A DNA stretch of 64,000 nt, from NCBI GenBank assembly GCA_965200775.1, contig OZ241383.1, forward strand, positions 62,001 to 126,000, given 5' to 3'. The position numbers were made by a program, and so were the translations under genes. Within the stretch, counting starts at the first letter, position 1, and every line of letters begins with the position of its first letter. Source of the DNA: Poriferisocius sp965200775. GTDB lineage: Bacteria > Actinomycetota > Acidimicrobiia > Acidimicrobiales > Bin134. This document shows positions 9,467-18,015 of this stretch, one piece after another. The notes below the pieces were generated by a model, which searched no databases, had not been told where the DNA came from, and saw only the letters and a program-made list of their open reading frames with translations.

Positions 9467-11272
9467 ATGACCAGCAGCCTCTCCGTCGCCCGTTCGGAAA
9501 TGGACTTCGATCCCGACTCCCTCCGTCAGAAATACCAAGAGGAGCGGGACAAGCGCCTGCGGGACGACGGCAACGATCAGTACGTGGCCATGGACGGGAA
9601 GTTCTCCCGGTATCTCGACGACCCGGCCGAGGCGGGCATCACCCGCCAACCGCTCACCGACGAGGTGGACGTGGCCATCATCGGCACCGGATTCAGCGGG
9701 CTTCTCGCCGGGGCCCGGCTCCGCCAGTACGGGGTGGAGAGCATCCGGATGATCGAGACCGGGGCCGAGTTCGGCGGCACCTGGTATTGGAACCAGTATC
9801 CGGGGGTGCAGTGCGACATCGAGTCGTACATCTACCTGCCCATGCTGGAGGAGATGGGCTACATGCCCAGGGAGAAGTACTCCTACGGCCCCGAGATTCT
9901 GGAGCACTGCAGGGCGTTGGGCCGTCACTTCGAGTTGTACCGGGATGTCTGCTTCGGCACCCGGGTTCACGAGATGCACTGGGACGACAACGAGCACCGG
10001 TGGGTGCTGCACACCAACCACGGGGACCGGATGCGGGCCCGGTTCGTGGTCATGGCCATCGGCCCGCTGAGCCGCCCCAAGCTGCCCGGCATCCCCGGAT
10101 TGGGGGACTTCGAGGGCCATTCGTTCCACACCAGCCGGTGGGATTACCAGTACACCGGGGGCGACACCAATGGGAACCTGACCGGGCTGTCCGACAAGGT
10201 GGTCGGGGTGATCGGAACGGGCGCCACCGCGGTGCAGTGCATCCCCCATGTGGGCGAGGCCGCCCAGCACCTCTACGTGTTCCAACGCACTCCGTCTTCC
10301 ATCGACGTTCGGGGGAACCGCCCCACCGACCCGGAATGGGCTATGTCGTTGGAGCCGGGCTGGCAGCAGCACCGCATCGAGAACTTCGGCAACATCGTGG
10401 CCGGCAGCATGCAGGACGAGGACCTGGTGAACGACGGCTGGACCGACATCCTGCGGAACCTCACCGCCCTGGGCGAGGGCGCCCGGATCGGCACCCCGGA
10501 GGAGATCGCCGAGGCCATGGAGCTGGCCGATTTCCAGAAGATGGAACAGATCAGGAGCCGGGTGGAAGAGACTGTGGCCGATCCGGACATCGCCGAGAGG
10601 CTGAAGCCCTACTACCGGCAGTTCTGCAAGAGGCCCTGCTTCCACGACGACTACCTGCCCACGTTCAACCGGTCCAACGTCACGTTGGTGGACACCAACG
10701 GCCAGGGCGTGGAGCGGATCACGGCCCGGGGGGTGGTGGCCGCCGGGGTGGAGTACGAGCTGGACTGCCTGATCTTCGCCACCGGGTTCGAGGTGGGCAC
10801 CGACTACTCCCACCGCGCCGGGTGCGAGATCCACGGCCGGAGCGGGATGACGCTGAGCGAGCGGTGGAGCGAGGGGATGTCCACCTTCCATGGGGTGGTG
10901 ACCAGGGGGTATCCCAACCTCTTGCACATGGGCGGTATCCAGTCGGGGGTGTCGCCCAACTTCACCGAGCTGTACAACGAGCAGAGCCAGCACGTTGCCT
11001 ACATCATCGAGCAGGGCTTGTCGTCGGGGGCCACCGTGGTCGAGCCCACCGAGCAGGCCGAGGCCGACTGGGTACGCCTCATCATGGAGTCGGCCTATCG
11101 CCGGGCCGGCTTCCTGGAGTCGTGTACGCCGGGCTACTACAACAACGAGGGGCGGCCCGACGAGGGGCCGGGCTGGTTCGGCGGCACCTACGGCGGCGGC
11201 GCCCAGGAGTTCTTCAAGCTCCTGCGGGCCTGGAGGGACGAAGGCACGCTTCAGGGCCTTGAGCTGACCTGA
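9467..11272 (+). CDS. Flavin monooxygenase, Baeyer-Villiger type
   Basis: This 601-residue FAD/NADPH enzyme is predicted to insert oxygen next to a carbonyl group. The first Rossmann motif GTGFSG is at residues 73-78, followed by the GGTWYWNQYPG segment typical of the family. The Baeyer-Villiger fingerprint appears as FEGHSFHTSRWD near residue 220, and the NADPH Rossmann motif GTGATA near residue 248. The ~65-residue N-terminal extension and overall length match the long-form BVMOs that act on bulky or cyclic ketones. The substrate is unknown. A cupin gene is divergent from it, and the direct repeat begins 14 bp after its stop. Confidence 0.85.
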   Translation: MTSSLSVARSEMDFDPDSLRQKYQEERDKRLRDDGNDQYVAMDGKFSRYLDDPAEAGITRQPLTDEVDVAIIGTGFSGLLAGARLRQYGVESIRMIETGAEFGGTWYWNQYPGVQCDIESYIYLPMLEEMGYMPREKYSYGPEILEHCRALGRHFELYRDVCFGTRVHEMHWDDNEHRWVLHTNHGDRMRARFVVMAIGPLSRPKLPGIPGLGDFEGHSFHTSRWDYQYTGGDTNGNLTGLSDKVVGVIGTGATAVQCIPHVGEAAQHLYVFQRTPSSIDVRGNRPTDPEWAMSLEPGWQQHRIENFGNIVAGSMQDEDLVNDGWTDILRNLTALGEGARIGTPEEIAEAMELADFQKMEQIRSRVEETVADPDIAERLKPYYRQFCKRPCFHDDYLPTFNRSNVTLVDTNGQGVERITARGVVAAGVEYELDCLIFATGFEVGTDYSHRAGCEIHGRSGMTLSERWSEGMSTFHGVVTRGYPNLLHMGGIQSGVSPNFTELYNEQSQHVAYIIEQGLSSGATVVEPTEQAEADWVRLIMESAYRRAGFLESCTPGYYNNEGRPDEGPGWFGGTYGGGAQEFFKLLRAWRDEGTLQGLELT

Positions 11273-11285
11273 CCCCGCTCACCAT

Positions 11286-11380
11286 GAGCTGAGGCGCTCT
11301 GCGGATCCGGGCCCGGCCCGGTCGCGGGTCATCTCGTAGGGTCGGCACCGATGGAAGCAGATCTGATGCGTCAGCTGGTG
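11286..11380 (+). repeat. Left copy of ~95 bp direct repeat
   Basis: This segment matches 15096-15190 at an offset of 3,810 bp with only a few mismatches over its first 85 bases. It contains a TAGGGT -10 box and the first codons of a PPOX-family gene. Together the copies bracket the TIGR04255-like operon and the P450 gene. Confidence 0.9.
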
Positions 11381-11422
11381 GATCTGTGGCGTGTGGGTTA
11401 TCGGGCGATACAATCGCCCTGA
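11351..11422 (+). pseudogene. Truncated 5' end of a PPOX (F420-type) gene
   Basis: ATG at 11351 opens a 23-codon frame starting MEADLMRQLV, nearly identical to the start of the intact PPOX gene at 15161 (METDLMRQRV). Homology fades after about ten codons and the frame ends at TGA, two bases before the ATG of the next gene. It keeps the TAGGGT box eight bases upstream of its ATG. It may therefore act as a leaderless mini-ORF that delivers transcription and ribosomes to the island operon. Confidence 0.7.
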
Positions 11423-11424
11423 CT

Positions 11425-12235
11425 ATGGCTGACCACGACCTGCTGCCAGAGTACGACCAGCCTCCAGTCGTTGAGGTAGCCCTGGCAGTCGAGTTCAAGC
11501 AATCCGTCAATTTCGGCGCTCTTGACTTGGGCCGACTTGCCAAGGGGTGGGAGGACATCCTCCCATGTGCTGAGGAGCGACCACTTCTGCCTCGTATGGG
11601 CCTCCCGTCAGAGGATCTATTCGATACTCTGTTCGAGATTGAGGAGACAGCGAGCAACCCAACTCGTCTTTGGCTTGAAAACGAAATTGGTAATCGCGTA
11701 GTTCAGATTCAACACGACCGCCTAGTAGTAAATTGGCGTAAGGGTGATGATGGAGGCGAATATCCACGTTACGGGACGATCCGCGAGTCGATGCGAGACT
11801 CATGGGAACGATTGACCACCAAATGTGCAGAACTTGGCCATGCTGAGCCTGTGCCATTTTTGTGTGAAGTTCAGTATATAAACCAAATTGGCATAGAGTA
11901 TAGGGTGGGATGCACCACAAGACACTGCCCGATTGATTGTGCCATGGAGTGGCATAGGAGATGACGATTTTTTCCCTCATGATCACTTGAGCAGTTTCAA
12001 TTTGCATTGTCATTTTCCAGAAGAGCGAGACGGCTGGTTGACAGTAGAAGGTTGGACTTCAGATAACTCTGAGTCGAAGGCATTGACGTTGGATCTTTCA
12101 TGTCGTGGGCAGGCAATATTAGAGGACATTGACAGCGCTTTGGAGTTCATGGATATTGCTAATTCTTGGATTGTCCGAGGATTTACCGCCGTTACAACTT
12201 CCGAAGCGCATAAAATCTGGAGGCGCACACGATGA
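11425..12235 (+). pseudogene. TIGR04255-like protein, one frameshift
   Basis: The first frame starts at ATG 11425 and has the N-terminal PPVVEVALAVEF signature of the sporadically distributed TIGR04255 family, plus the family's QHDRLVVNWR strand. The frame closes at 11964, but its C-terminal half continues in the next frame (APQDTARLIVPWS, then a WIVRGFTAVTT helix). Joining them near 11895-11925 gives a protein of about 269 residues, the normal family length. The span is one base over a multiple of three, consistent with one extra base. The family's function is unknown. The gene is AT-richer than its surroundings and overlaps the next gene by four bases. Confidence 0.65.
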
Positions 12236-12777
12236 CAACCTTATGCTGGTCAATAACTGAGAAACGAAGTGAAGATGGGGGATGGCTAAGCTACAGAAAG
12301 AAGGGTGCATCCGAAACCGTATCGCGGCCGCGTGTCAGTGAGCACCAACTTCACAAAAGTCCGAAACTAAAGCCATTTTCCAGAGGTGATGCGGAGGAAC
12401 TTGCTGTTCAGCCTTGGTTCAGGAATGTCAAAACTCGATTGCAGCGGTTTCTCTCTTATGAAGCGAATTGGAATGGCTATGGAGAGCAGCCGATCAGTAG
12501 GCAAGCAGTGAAACGCAGTCTGATTGTATTGCACCGGGTTGCCTTGGGCGGACCAGAGCCTGCAGTTGTCCCTGTGTTTGATGGGGGTATCCAGATCGAG
12601 TGGTACTACGACGGAATGGAAATAGAAGTTGAGATTCCACCCTCAGGCAGAATATCGATTTTCATGACTTTCCCCGATGGCAGCATCGTTGAAGAGCACA
12701 CACAGCAAGTGGAAGACGCGATTTGGGACGAACTGCAAGTAGCCATCGCAGGGTTGAAGGTCTCCGGGGTTGAATGA
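12232..12777 (+). CDS. Uncharacterised island protein (WNGYG / DGGIQIEW type)
   Basis: This 181-residue protein is soluble, with no signal peptide or membrane segment. Recognisable features are a YEANWNGYGEQP segment near residue 82, a helix of the form KRSLIVLHRV, and then a strand with DGGIQIEW followed by alternating acidic and hydrophobic residues (EIEVEIPP). I recall this arrangement from uncharacterised proteins of genomic islands but know no function. The start overlaps the stop of the TIGR04255-like gene (ATGA), and its own stop overlaps the next start in the same way, so the three are translationally coupled. Codon use is AT-richer than in the flanking core genes. Confidence 0.6.
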   Translation: MTTLCWSITEKRSEDGGWLSYRKKGASETVSRPRVSEHQLHKSPKLKPFSRGDAEELAVQPWFRNVKTRLQRFLSYEANWNGYGEQPISRQAVKRSLIVLHRVALGGPEPAVVPVFDGGIQIEWYYDGMEIEVEIPPSGRISIFMTFPDGSIVEEHTQQVEDAIWDELQVAIAGLKVSGVE

Positions 12778-13124
12778 ACGATCTGCCAACAGGTCAGGTA
12801 GGCAGAGAAGAAGAGTTGTGGCGCCGGATTCGCAGCGATCATTATGTAGATGGGCGGATTACTTCTGCCGCGTTCAGGAGTCCTGAAATGTCGGTCGATG
12901 TTGGTCGGATTCGTGGAGACAGATCAGCCACTCTTGGCCACGGTGTTGGGATAGCAACATTCTTGGCTGCTGTTGCATTCGACAATGGCCAAGATGTGCG
13001 TCATGATCCAATCGAAGACAACTTGGCTCATGCCCTGGTCATTGGTCGTAAGCCTCGGGCTGTACGTCGCGCTATTCGTGGTGCGGCGATATTCATTTCT
13101 CGCGAAGAGGTAGAATCATCGTAG
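12774..13124 (+). CDS. Uncharacterised small island protein (PEMSVD type)
   Basis: This 116-residue soluble protein is the third gene of the coupled operon. It opens with an LWRRI helix, then SAAFRSPEMSVD near residue 37, a Gly/His-rich centre, and DPIEDNLAHALVIG near residue 83, ending in a basic helix. The combination of conserved Ser, Asp, His and Asn suggests a compact functional domain rather than random sequence. I cannot assign an activity. The ATGA overlap with the upstream gene indicates obligate co-expression. Alternatives such as toxin, antitoxin or defence accessory are unproven. Confidence 0.55.
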   Translation: MNDLPTGQVGREEELWRRIRSDHYVDGRITSAAFRSPEMSVDVGRIRGDRSATLGHGVGIATFLAAVAFDNGQDVRHDPIEDNLAHALVIGRKPRAVRRAIRGAAIFISREEVESS

Positions 13125-13360
13125 GTATCAGGCCATCTGTAGTAATCGCCTACCAACATTTCGGAGGAGAGATATAGTCATGACGTGGTCGCGCTTGTTC
13201 GACTCCTCGACAAACCAAGGGCGAGGTCATGGGTTTGGTTTCAATGTTGTGACAGCTATTTCATACTTGCTATGAGGAAATATTGACATGCGAGTTTCAA
13301 GCCCATATACTTCGAAACTCAATACACATTACCCCCATCTGAAAGGCTGTCCTGCAATGA
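13125..13360. other. AT-rich intergenic stretch, no gene supported
   Basis: This stretch follows the three-gene operon and ends where the next reading frame opens. It holds several stop codons in every frame and no clear hairpin, tRNA or promoter that I can defend. Confidence 0.5.
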
Positions 13361-13855
13361 GCTTATTGTTCGGAAGCAGCCGAGCAGGCCCGCTCGCACC
13401 TGCGTAATATTGCTTTTGCTGAGTCAGCCTGTCGCGATTTATCGCGTTTGGATCAAGCTGTTGAGGCTTCAGCCTGGGCAAAGACCGCTTGGCACGGCTT
13501 TGTCGCTCTGGACACTTATGCTGGCGCATCAGCCACAAGAGGCGGCACCTTTTACCAGTGGTGCTATTCTTCAGGCCACTCCTCCTGGTCTGCTACTTCC
13601 AAAAGGCTGGCAATGAAGGAATCTGAAACAGTTAAGCAGGACCAAAAGATGTGGCAAGCGCGAAAATTGCCTGTGGACAGAAAAGTGGATGCATCGGGAT
13701 CAGTTCATATGGAAGCTCACCTAAAGGTGTCAGAGGGAGGGGGTCCCCTTGCTCCGCGGATCTACTTCCATGACGATACAGGGGGAGTTACTGGTAAAGT
13801 ACACATTGGATTCTTCGGACCACATAAGTACATGCCAAACAAGAGCACCAACTGA
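13361..13855 (+). pseudogene. C-terminal remnant of an uncharacterised protein
   Basis: The frame is open from the TGA ending at 13360 to the stop at 13855 (164 codons) but has no convincing start; the earliest candidate is TTG at 13448. The sequence begins in the middle of a helical segment (NIAFAESACRDLSRLDQ) and ends with a Gly-rich strand and the tail HIGFFGPHKYMPN, which looks like a true protein C-terminus. It therefore looks like the 3' end of a larger gene whose 5' part was lost, or a short gene with a cryptic start. Base composition matches the upstream island genes rather than the P450 gene that follows. Confidence 0.5.
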
Positions 13856-13917
13856 CGTACCTGGCCCCAGGATGACCATAGGTCTGGTGGAATGCGGGGG
13901 CAGGTTGAAGAGAGAGG

Positions 13918-15102
13918 GTGGGTGAAACAGTGGCGGTGAAGTTTGTTTATCGGAGCCGGGAGACGTGGGAAGACCCGTTTGGCGACTACCGTGCCCTGCG
14001 CGACGAGGATCCCGTTCACGAGGTCAGCGATGGTTATTTCTGGGTGTTGTCCCGGTTCGAGGACGTTTTCGCTGCAGCTCGGGACACGGCCACGTTCTCG
14101 TCGGCCAACGGCCTGACCACAGCAGCCGACGAGATGGCCGGATTCGACGGTCAGGCCAACCCGATCGTGATGATGGACCCGCCCGAGCACACCGCCATGC
14201 GCAGGCTGGTGAGCCGCCCCATGACCCCCCGCCGGGTGGCCCCGGTGGAGGACCAGGTTCGGGCTTTCATAACCACCAAGCTCGATGCGGTGGCCGACGC
14301 ATCTGAGGTCGACATTGTGGAAGCTCTGTTCAAGCCGCTGCCCAGCTACTTGGTAGCGCTCTACCTGGGGGTTCCCGAGGAGGACCGGGTACTGTTCGAC
14401 CGGTGGACCGACGCCATCGTGGCTGCCAACGCCGAAGCCGGCGGGGACATGGATGCGTTCGCCGAGGTGTTCGAGTACTCCGGTGGGCTCATCGAGCGGC
14501 GCAAGACCGATCCCGGCGACGACCTGGTGTCCGGCCTGGTGCAACAGGGCGAGGACGTGGCATCGGCCCTGTGGATTGTGGGATTCATCTTCACAATGAT
14601 CACCGGTGGCAACGACACAACCGCCGGGCTGCTCGGAGGGTCGGCGGTGTTGCTCGACCGCCACCGGGACCAGCGGCAGGCGCTCATCGACGACAGGTCG
14701 GCGATTCCCAACGCAGTGGAGGAGCTGCTACGGCTCACCTCCCCGGTGCAGAATCTGGCCCGCACCGTGACCCGGGACGTGACCCTGCACGGGACCACGA
14801 TCCCGAAGGGCAAGAAGGTGTTGTTGCTGTACGGGTCGGCCAACCGCGACGAACGGGAGTTCGGGTCCACAGCCGGTAAACTCGACGTGGCCCGCAAGAT
14901 CGACAAGATCGTCGCCCTTGGCTATGGGGCTCACCACTGCCTCGGTGCCTCTGTGGCCCGGCTCCAGGCTCGGGTCGCCCTGGAGGAGCTGCTCGGGCGG
15001 TTCCCGGACTACTCGGTCGATGAGCAGGCCGCCCGGTTCGCTTCCGGCCCCAACGTGCGGCGCTACGAGTACCTGCCGTTCCGCCCCGGCCTTTCGAGCT
15101 GA
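13918..15102 (+). CDS. Cytochrome P450
   Basis: This 394-residue soluble bacterial P450 has the I-helix oxygen-activation motif GGNDTT near residue 230, the K-helix ExxR in EELLR near residue 265, and the heme-ligand loop GYGAHHCLG near residue 340. It needs ferredoxin and ferredoxin reductase partners, which are not nearby. The start is GTG at 13918 after an AGAGAGGG site; GTG at 13930 is an alternative. It lies inside the repeat-bounded insert but has the high GC of the core genome, and its last codons overlap the right-hand direct repeat. The substrate is unknown; the PPOX gene downstream may be cotranscribed. Confidence 0.9.
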   Translation: MGETVAVKFVYRSRETWEDPFGDYRALRDEDPVHEVSDGYFWVLSRFEDVFAAARDTATFSSANGLTTAADEMAGFDGQANPIVMMDPPEHTAMRRLVSRPMTPRRVAPVEDQVRAFITTKLDAVADASEVDIVEALFKPLPSYLVALYLGVPEEDRVLFDRWTDAIVAANAEAGGDMDAFAEVFEYSGGLIERRKTDPGDDLVSGLVQQGEDVASALWIVGFIFTMITGGNDTTAGLLGGSAVLLDRHRDQRQALIDDRSAIPNAVEELLRLTSPVQNLARTVTRDVTLHGTTIPKGKKVLLLYGSANRDEREFGSTAGKLDVARKIDKIVALGYGAHHCLGASVARLQARVALEELLGRFPDYSVDEQAARFASGPNVRRYEYLPFRPGLSS

Positions 15103-15190
15103 GGCGCTCTGCGGATCCGGGCCCGGCCCGGTCGCGGGTCATCTCATAGGGTCGGCATCAATGGAAACAGATCTGATGCGTCAGCGGGTG
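15096..15190 (+). repeat. Right copy of ~95 bp direct repeat
   Basis: This partner of 11286-11380 starts in the last codons of the P450 gene and runs through the promoter and first ten codons of the intact PPOX gene, so this copy is in its functional context. Confidence 0.9.
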
Positions 15191-15565
15191 GAGCTGGTTC
15201 GGTCGGGGGTGTTGAGCACGGTCACGGCCCAGGGGCGGCCCCACGCGGTGCCGTGCTGTTTCGTCCTGGACGGTGAGACGGTTTATTCCGCGGTGGACGC
15301 CAAGCCCAAGTCCACTTTGGCCCTGCGCCGGCTGGACAATCTGGCGGTCAACCCGGAAGCGTGCCTGCTCGTGGACTTCTACGACGACGACTGGTCCCTG
15401 CTTTGGTGGATTCGGGTGGACGGCACCGGCCGGGTGCTTACCTCAGGGGCCGAGCGAGACCGGGCCGTCGAACTGCTGGCCGCCAAGTACCCCCAGTACC
15501 GGGCCTCGTCCCCTCCCGGCCCGGTGATAGCGCTGGCAATTTCCAGTTGGCGGGGCTGGCCGTGA
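15161..15565 (+). CDS. PPOX-class F420-dependent enzyme, Rv0121 type
   Basis: This 134-residue split-barrel protein resembles the Rv0121c (TIGR03668) group of pyridoxamine-phosphate-oxidase-fold proteins, which are predicted to bind F420. Diagnostic features are VYSAVDAKPK near residue 45, VDFYDDDW and LWWIRVDG near residues 74-87, and KYPQYRA followed by PPGPVIAL at the end. The frame is open further upstream, but the start is ATG 15161, preceded by TAGGGT at eight bases and no ribosome-binding site. F420-related genes elsewhere in the window show that the cofactor is probably made. The substrate is unknown. Confidence 0.85.
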   Translation: METDLMRQRVELVRSGVLSTVTAQGRPHAVPCCFVLDGETVYSAVDAKPKSTLALRRLDNLAVNPEACLLVDFYDDDWSLLWWIRVDGTGRVLTSGAERDRAVELLAAKYPQYRASSPPGPVIALAISSWRGWP

Positions 15566-15601
15566 TCGCCGTGACCGCCGGGCAGCCAGGCAGTAAACCA
15601 G

Positions 15602-16456
15602 CTAACCGGCGGCGTCGGTTCGGGAGCGACTCAAGACGATGGCGATCACGACAAGTGCAATCCCGCCCAGCTCCTGGCCGTTGGGCACCTGAAACAGCGC
15701 CACCAAGCCCACCAGCACGGCGGTGACGGGAAGCAGCGATTGCAGGAGAGCGAAGCGGTGCTGGGTGATTCGCTGCATCACCACCTGGTCGATCCAGTAG
15801 GGGATGACGTTGGACAGCAACCCGGTGACCAGGGCCGGCACCAACACCAAAGGCGATCCCAGGGCGGCTCCCACGGCGGGAGCACCGAACCCGCTGATCG
15901 CCGCCGCGCCCGCCAGCATCCCGATACCCAGGCCGTCCACCGCGGCCGGGCCTCGGGCCACCCGGTGGCCGAGCACGATGTAGCAGGCCCAGAACAGCCC
16001 GGCCAAAAGGGCAAACCCCACCCCTCGCAGGGTGCCCTCGGCTTCGACCCCGGCCAGCACCACCACGCCTCCGGCGGCCATTAGCAGAGCCCCGGCCGAA
16101 CGAAGCGAGCGGGTCCCCGCCGCCGCCACCGCGATAGGGCCGGTGAACTCGATTGCCACCGCGTTGCCCAGGGGCAGCTCGTCGAGGGATAGGTAGATCG
16201 ACAGGTTCATGGCCGCCAGGGCGATCCCGAACGCCGAAGCCCAGGCCAAATCGTTGGCCTTCCAGCGTCGCTGCCAGGAGCGGCGAAGCACGATGATGAC
16301 CACCGCCGCCCCCAACACCCGCAGCAGCGCCACACCGCCGGGAGCGATCTCGTCGAACAGTCTCACCGCCACCGCGGCCCCCAGATACTGCGACACCGCT
16401 CCGACGAGGAACAGCGATTCAGGCGTGACCGAGTTGGGCTGGGGTAAGCGGATCAC
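15602..16456 (-). CDS. EamA (DMT) family exporter, RhtA-like
   Basis: This 284-residue integral membrane protein has about ten hydrophobic segments arranged as two EamA repeats. The segment ELPLGNAVAIEFTGP near residue 115 and the AGVALL/GxFWACY region resemble the RhtA subgroup, which exports threonine, homoserine and similar small metabolites. The substrate here is not known. It lies 18 bp after the flavoprotein gene on the same strand, so the two are probably cotranscribed. Confidence 0.8.
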   Translation of the reverse strand: MIRLPQPNSVTPESLFLVGAVSQYLGAAVAVRLFDEIAPGGVALLRVLGAAVVIIVLRRSWQRRWKANDLAWASAFGIALAAMNLSIYLSLDELPLGNAVAIEFTGPIAVAAAGTRSLRSAGALLMAAGGVVVLAGVEAEGTLRGVGFALLAGLFWACYIVLGHRVARGPAAVDGLGIGMLAGAAAISGFGAPAVGAALGSPLVLVPALVTGLLSNVIPYWIDQVVMQRITQHRFALLQSLLPVTAVLVGLVALFQVPNGQELGGIALVVIAIVLSRSRTDAAG

Positions 16457-16474
16457 ACCTGGCTGGGTTTCGGG

Positions 16475-17920
16475 CTACCGAGCAGGCTCGGCGGCGGCGT
16501 TGCGCCCGGCCACCCGACCGAACGCCAGGGCGTCGGCGATATGGAACCCGCCGTCCTTGCACCTGCTGTAGGTGGAGCTCACCGTGCCGGCTGCGTAGAG
16601 GCGGCCGATCACCCCGCCGAAGGCGTCGAGCACCTGGGCCTTCTCGTTGCGGCGGGGACCGCCGTTGGTCCACCCCAGCAGAGGGGCCGAGGTGAACCCG
16701 TAGAACGGGGGTGTTGTCAGCGGGGCGAGGGTGGCAGGGTGGCGTCCCAAGGGGTCGTGGCCCGTAGTACACGCCTCGTTCCATGCGGCCACCGTCGCCT
16801 CCAACCCGTCTGGGTCGATCCCCAGAGCACCGGCCAGCTCAGCGGGGGTGTCGCCCTTCAGGATCCAACCCTTCTCGATTTCGGCCGAGTTGTCGGCGCT
16901 CCAGTTGTAGCCGTCCATGAGCAGGTTCCAACCCACCGGCAGGATGTCCCGGGGCGGCGAGATGGGTCCGGCCTGTCGGGTGGCCTCGTCGAAGATCACA
17001 TGGAGGGGCCGGCGCTGGAGCAGCTCGTATTCGCCGTTGATGAGGCCGTGGCCGTGACCCTGGGGCGGCATCTCGTTGTGGGGCCGGCTGCCGTCGTTGC
17101 CGACCCAGATGAACCCCATCGAGTAGATGAACATGACGTACATCCCGGCCTCGAACCCCTCGGCCCGAAAGCCGACGGTGGCCATCATGTTGTCCATGTG
17201 CCACAGGTCGGCCCCCACCTTCTGGGCCATCTTGATCCCATCGCCGGTGCCCGCGGGCGACCCCCACACGGGTGAGTCGGGCAGGCCCAAGTAGTCGCGC
17301 ACCATCTCAGGGTTGTTCTCGAACCCGCCGGTGGCCAGCACCACCCCCCGGCGAGCCCCCACCCGCAGCGGTCGCCCGCCCGATGCGGCCACCACCCCGG
17401 TGATTGCGCCTGCGTCATCGGTAACCAGCTCCGACGCCGGAGTGTCGAGCAGAACATCCACCCCCCGGTCTCGCACCACACCCGACAGGGCCTGGAACAG
17501 GAGCTGTTGGCCCATCTCCCCGTTTACCCCCAGGTAGCCGCCGTAGGACTCGGCACCGGGAAGCTCGGGGAATTCCGGCTTGTAGTCGGCGTGGACGCCG
17601 GGGGTGATCCCCAAACCCTCCAGCCACTCGGTGTTGCGATGGGTCTCGGCGGCCCACACCTCCACGATCGGCTCGGGCAGCGGGAGGGGGCCGCAAAGCG
17701 ACCGCAGGTAGGTGGCCATCCCGTCGGGGTCGAGGGCGTTGAACCAGATACCACCGGAGATGCGGGTGTTGCCGCCCTCTCGACCCTCGGGCATCTTCTC
17801 CAGCAGGATTACCGATGCCCCTTCGTCGGCGGCTGATATGGCCGCGGCGCATCCGGCGGCGCCCATGCCCAGAACCACCACGTCGGCTTGTCGATCCCAT
17901 TGCTCGCTCATGGCCGACAT
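16475..17920 (-). CDS. FAD-dependent dehydrogenase, fumarate reductase/KstD type
   Basis: This 481-residue flavoprotein has an N-terminal FAD Rossmann motif (GMGAAGCAAA) near residue 17, the E(K)MPEG strand binding the ribose, and the GGNTRISGG segment characteristic of the fumarate reductase / 3-ketosteroid dehydrogenase family. The C-terminal FAD-binding segment includes GRLYAAGTV near residue 438. Family members desaturate or reduce C-C bonds next to carbonyls, often in steroid or side-chain degradation; the substrate is not determinable. There is no signal peptide. ATG at 17911 is an alternative start to 17920. Confidence 0.8.
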   Translation of the reverse strand: MSAMSEQWDRQADVVVLGMGAAGCAAAISAADEGASVILLEKMPEGREGGNTRISGGIWFNALDPDGMATYLRSLCGPLPLPEPIVEVWAAETHRNTEWLEGLGITPGVHADYKPEFPELPGAESYGGYLGVNGEMGQQLLFQALSGVVRDRGVDVLLDTPASELVTDDAGAITGVVAASGGRPLRVGARRGVVLATGGFENNPEMVRDYLGLPDSPVWGSPAGTGDGIKMAQKVGADLWHMDNMMATVGFRAEGFEAGMYVMFIYSMGFIWVGNDGSRPHNEMPPQGHGHGLINGEYELLQRRPLHVIFDEATRQAGPISPPRDILPVGWNLLMDGYNWSADNSAEIEKGWILKGDTPAELAGALGIDPDGLEATVAAWNEACTTGHDPLGRHPATLAPLTTPPFYGFTSAPLLGWTNGGPRRNEKAQVLDAFGGVIGRLYAAGTVSSTYSRCKDGGFHIADALAFGRVAGRNAAAEPAR

Positions 17921-18015
17921 TGTGGCCCAGATCGCCTCGCCGGGGCAGAGTTTCCCGGGTGACGAGCCGCGTTTATGCGTTGCCGCATGGTGCTCGCTCG
18001 GTCAAGGATGGTGGG

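Noticed and set aside
11286..15190. Insertion sequence or prophage
   Set aside because: There is no transposase, integrase, terminal inverted repeat or phage gene; only direct repeats derived from a gene start.
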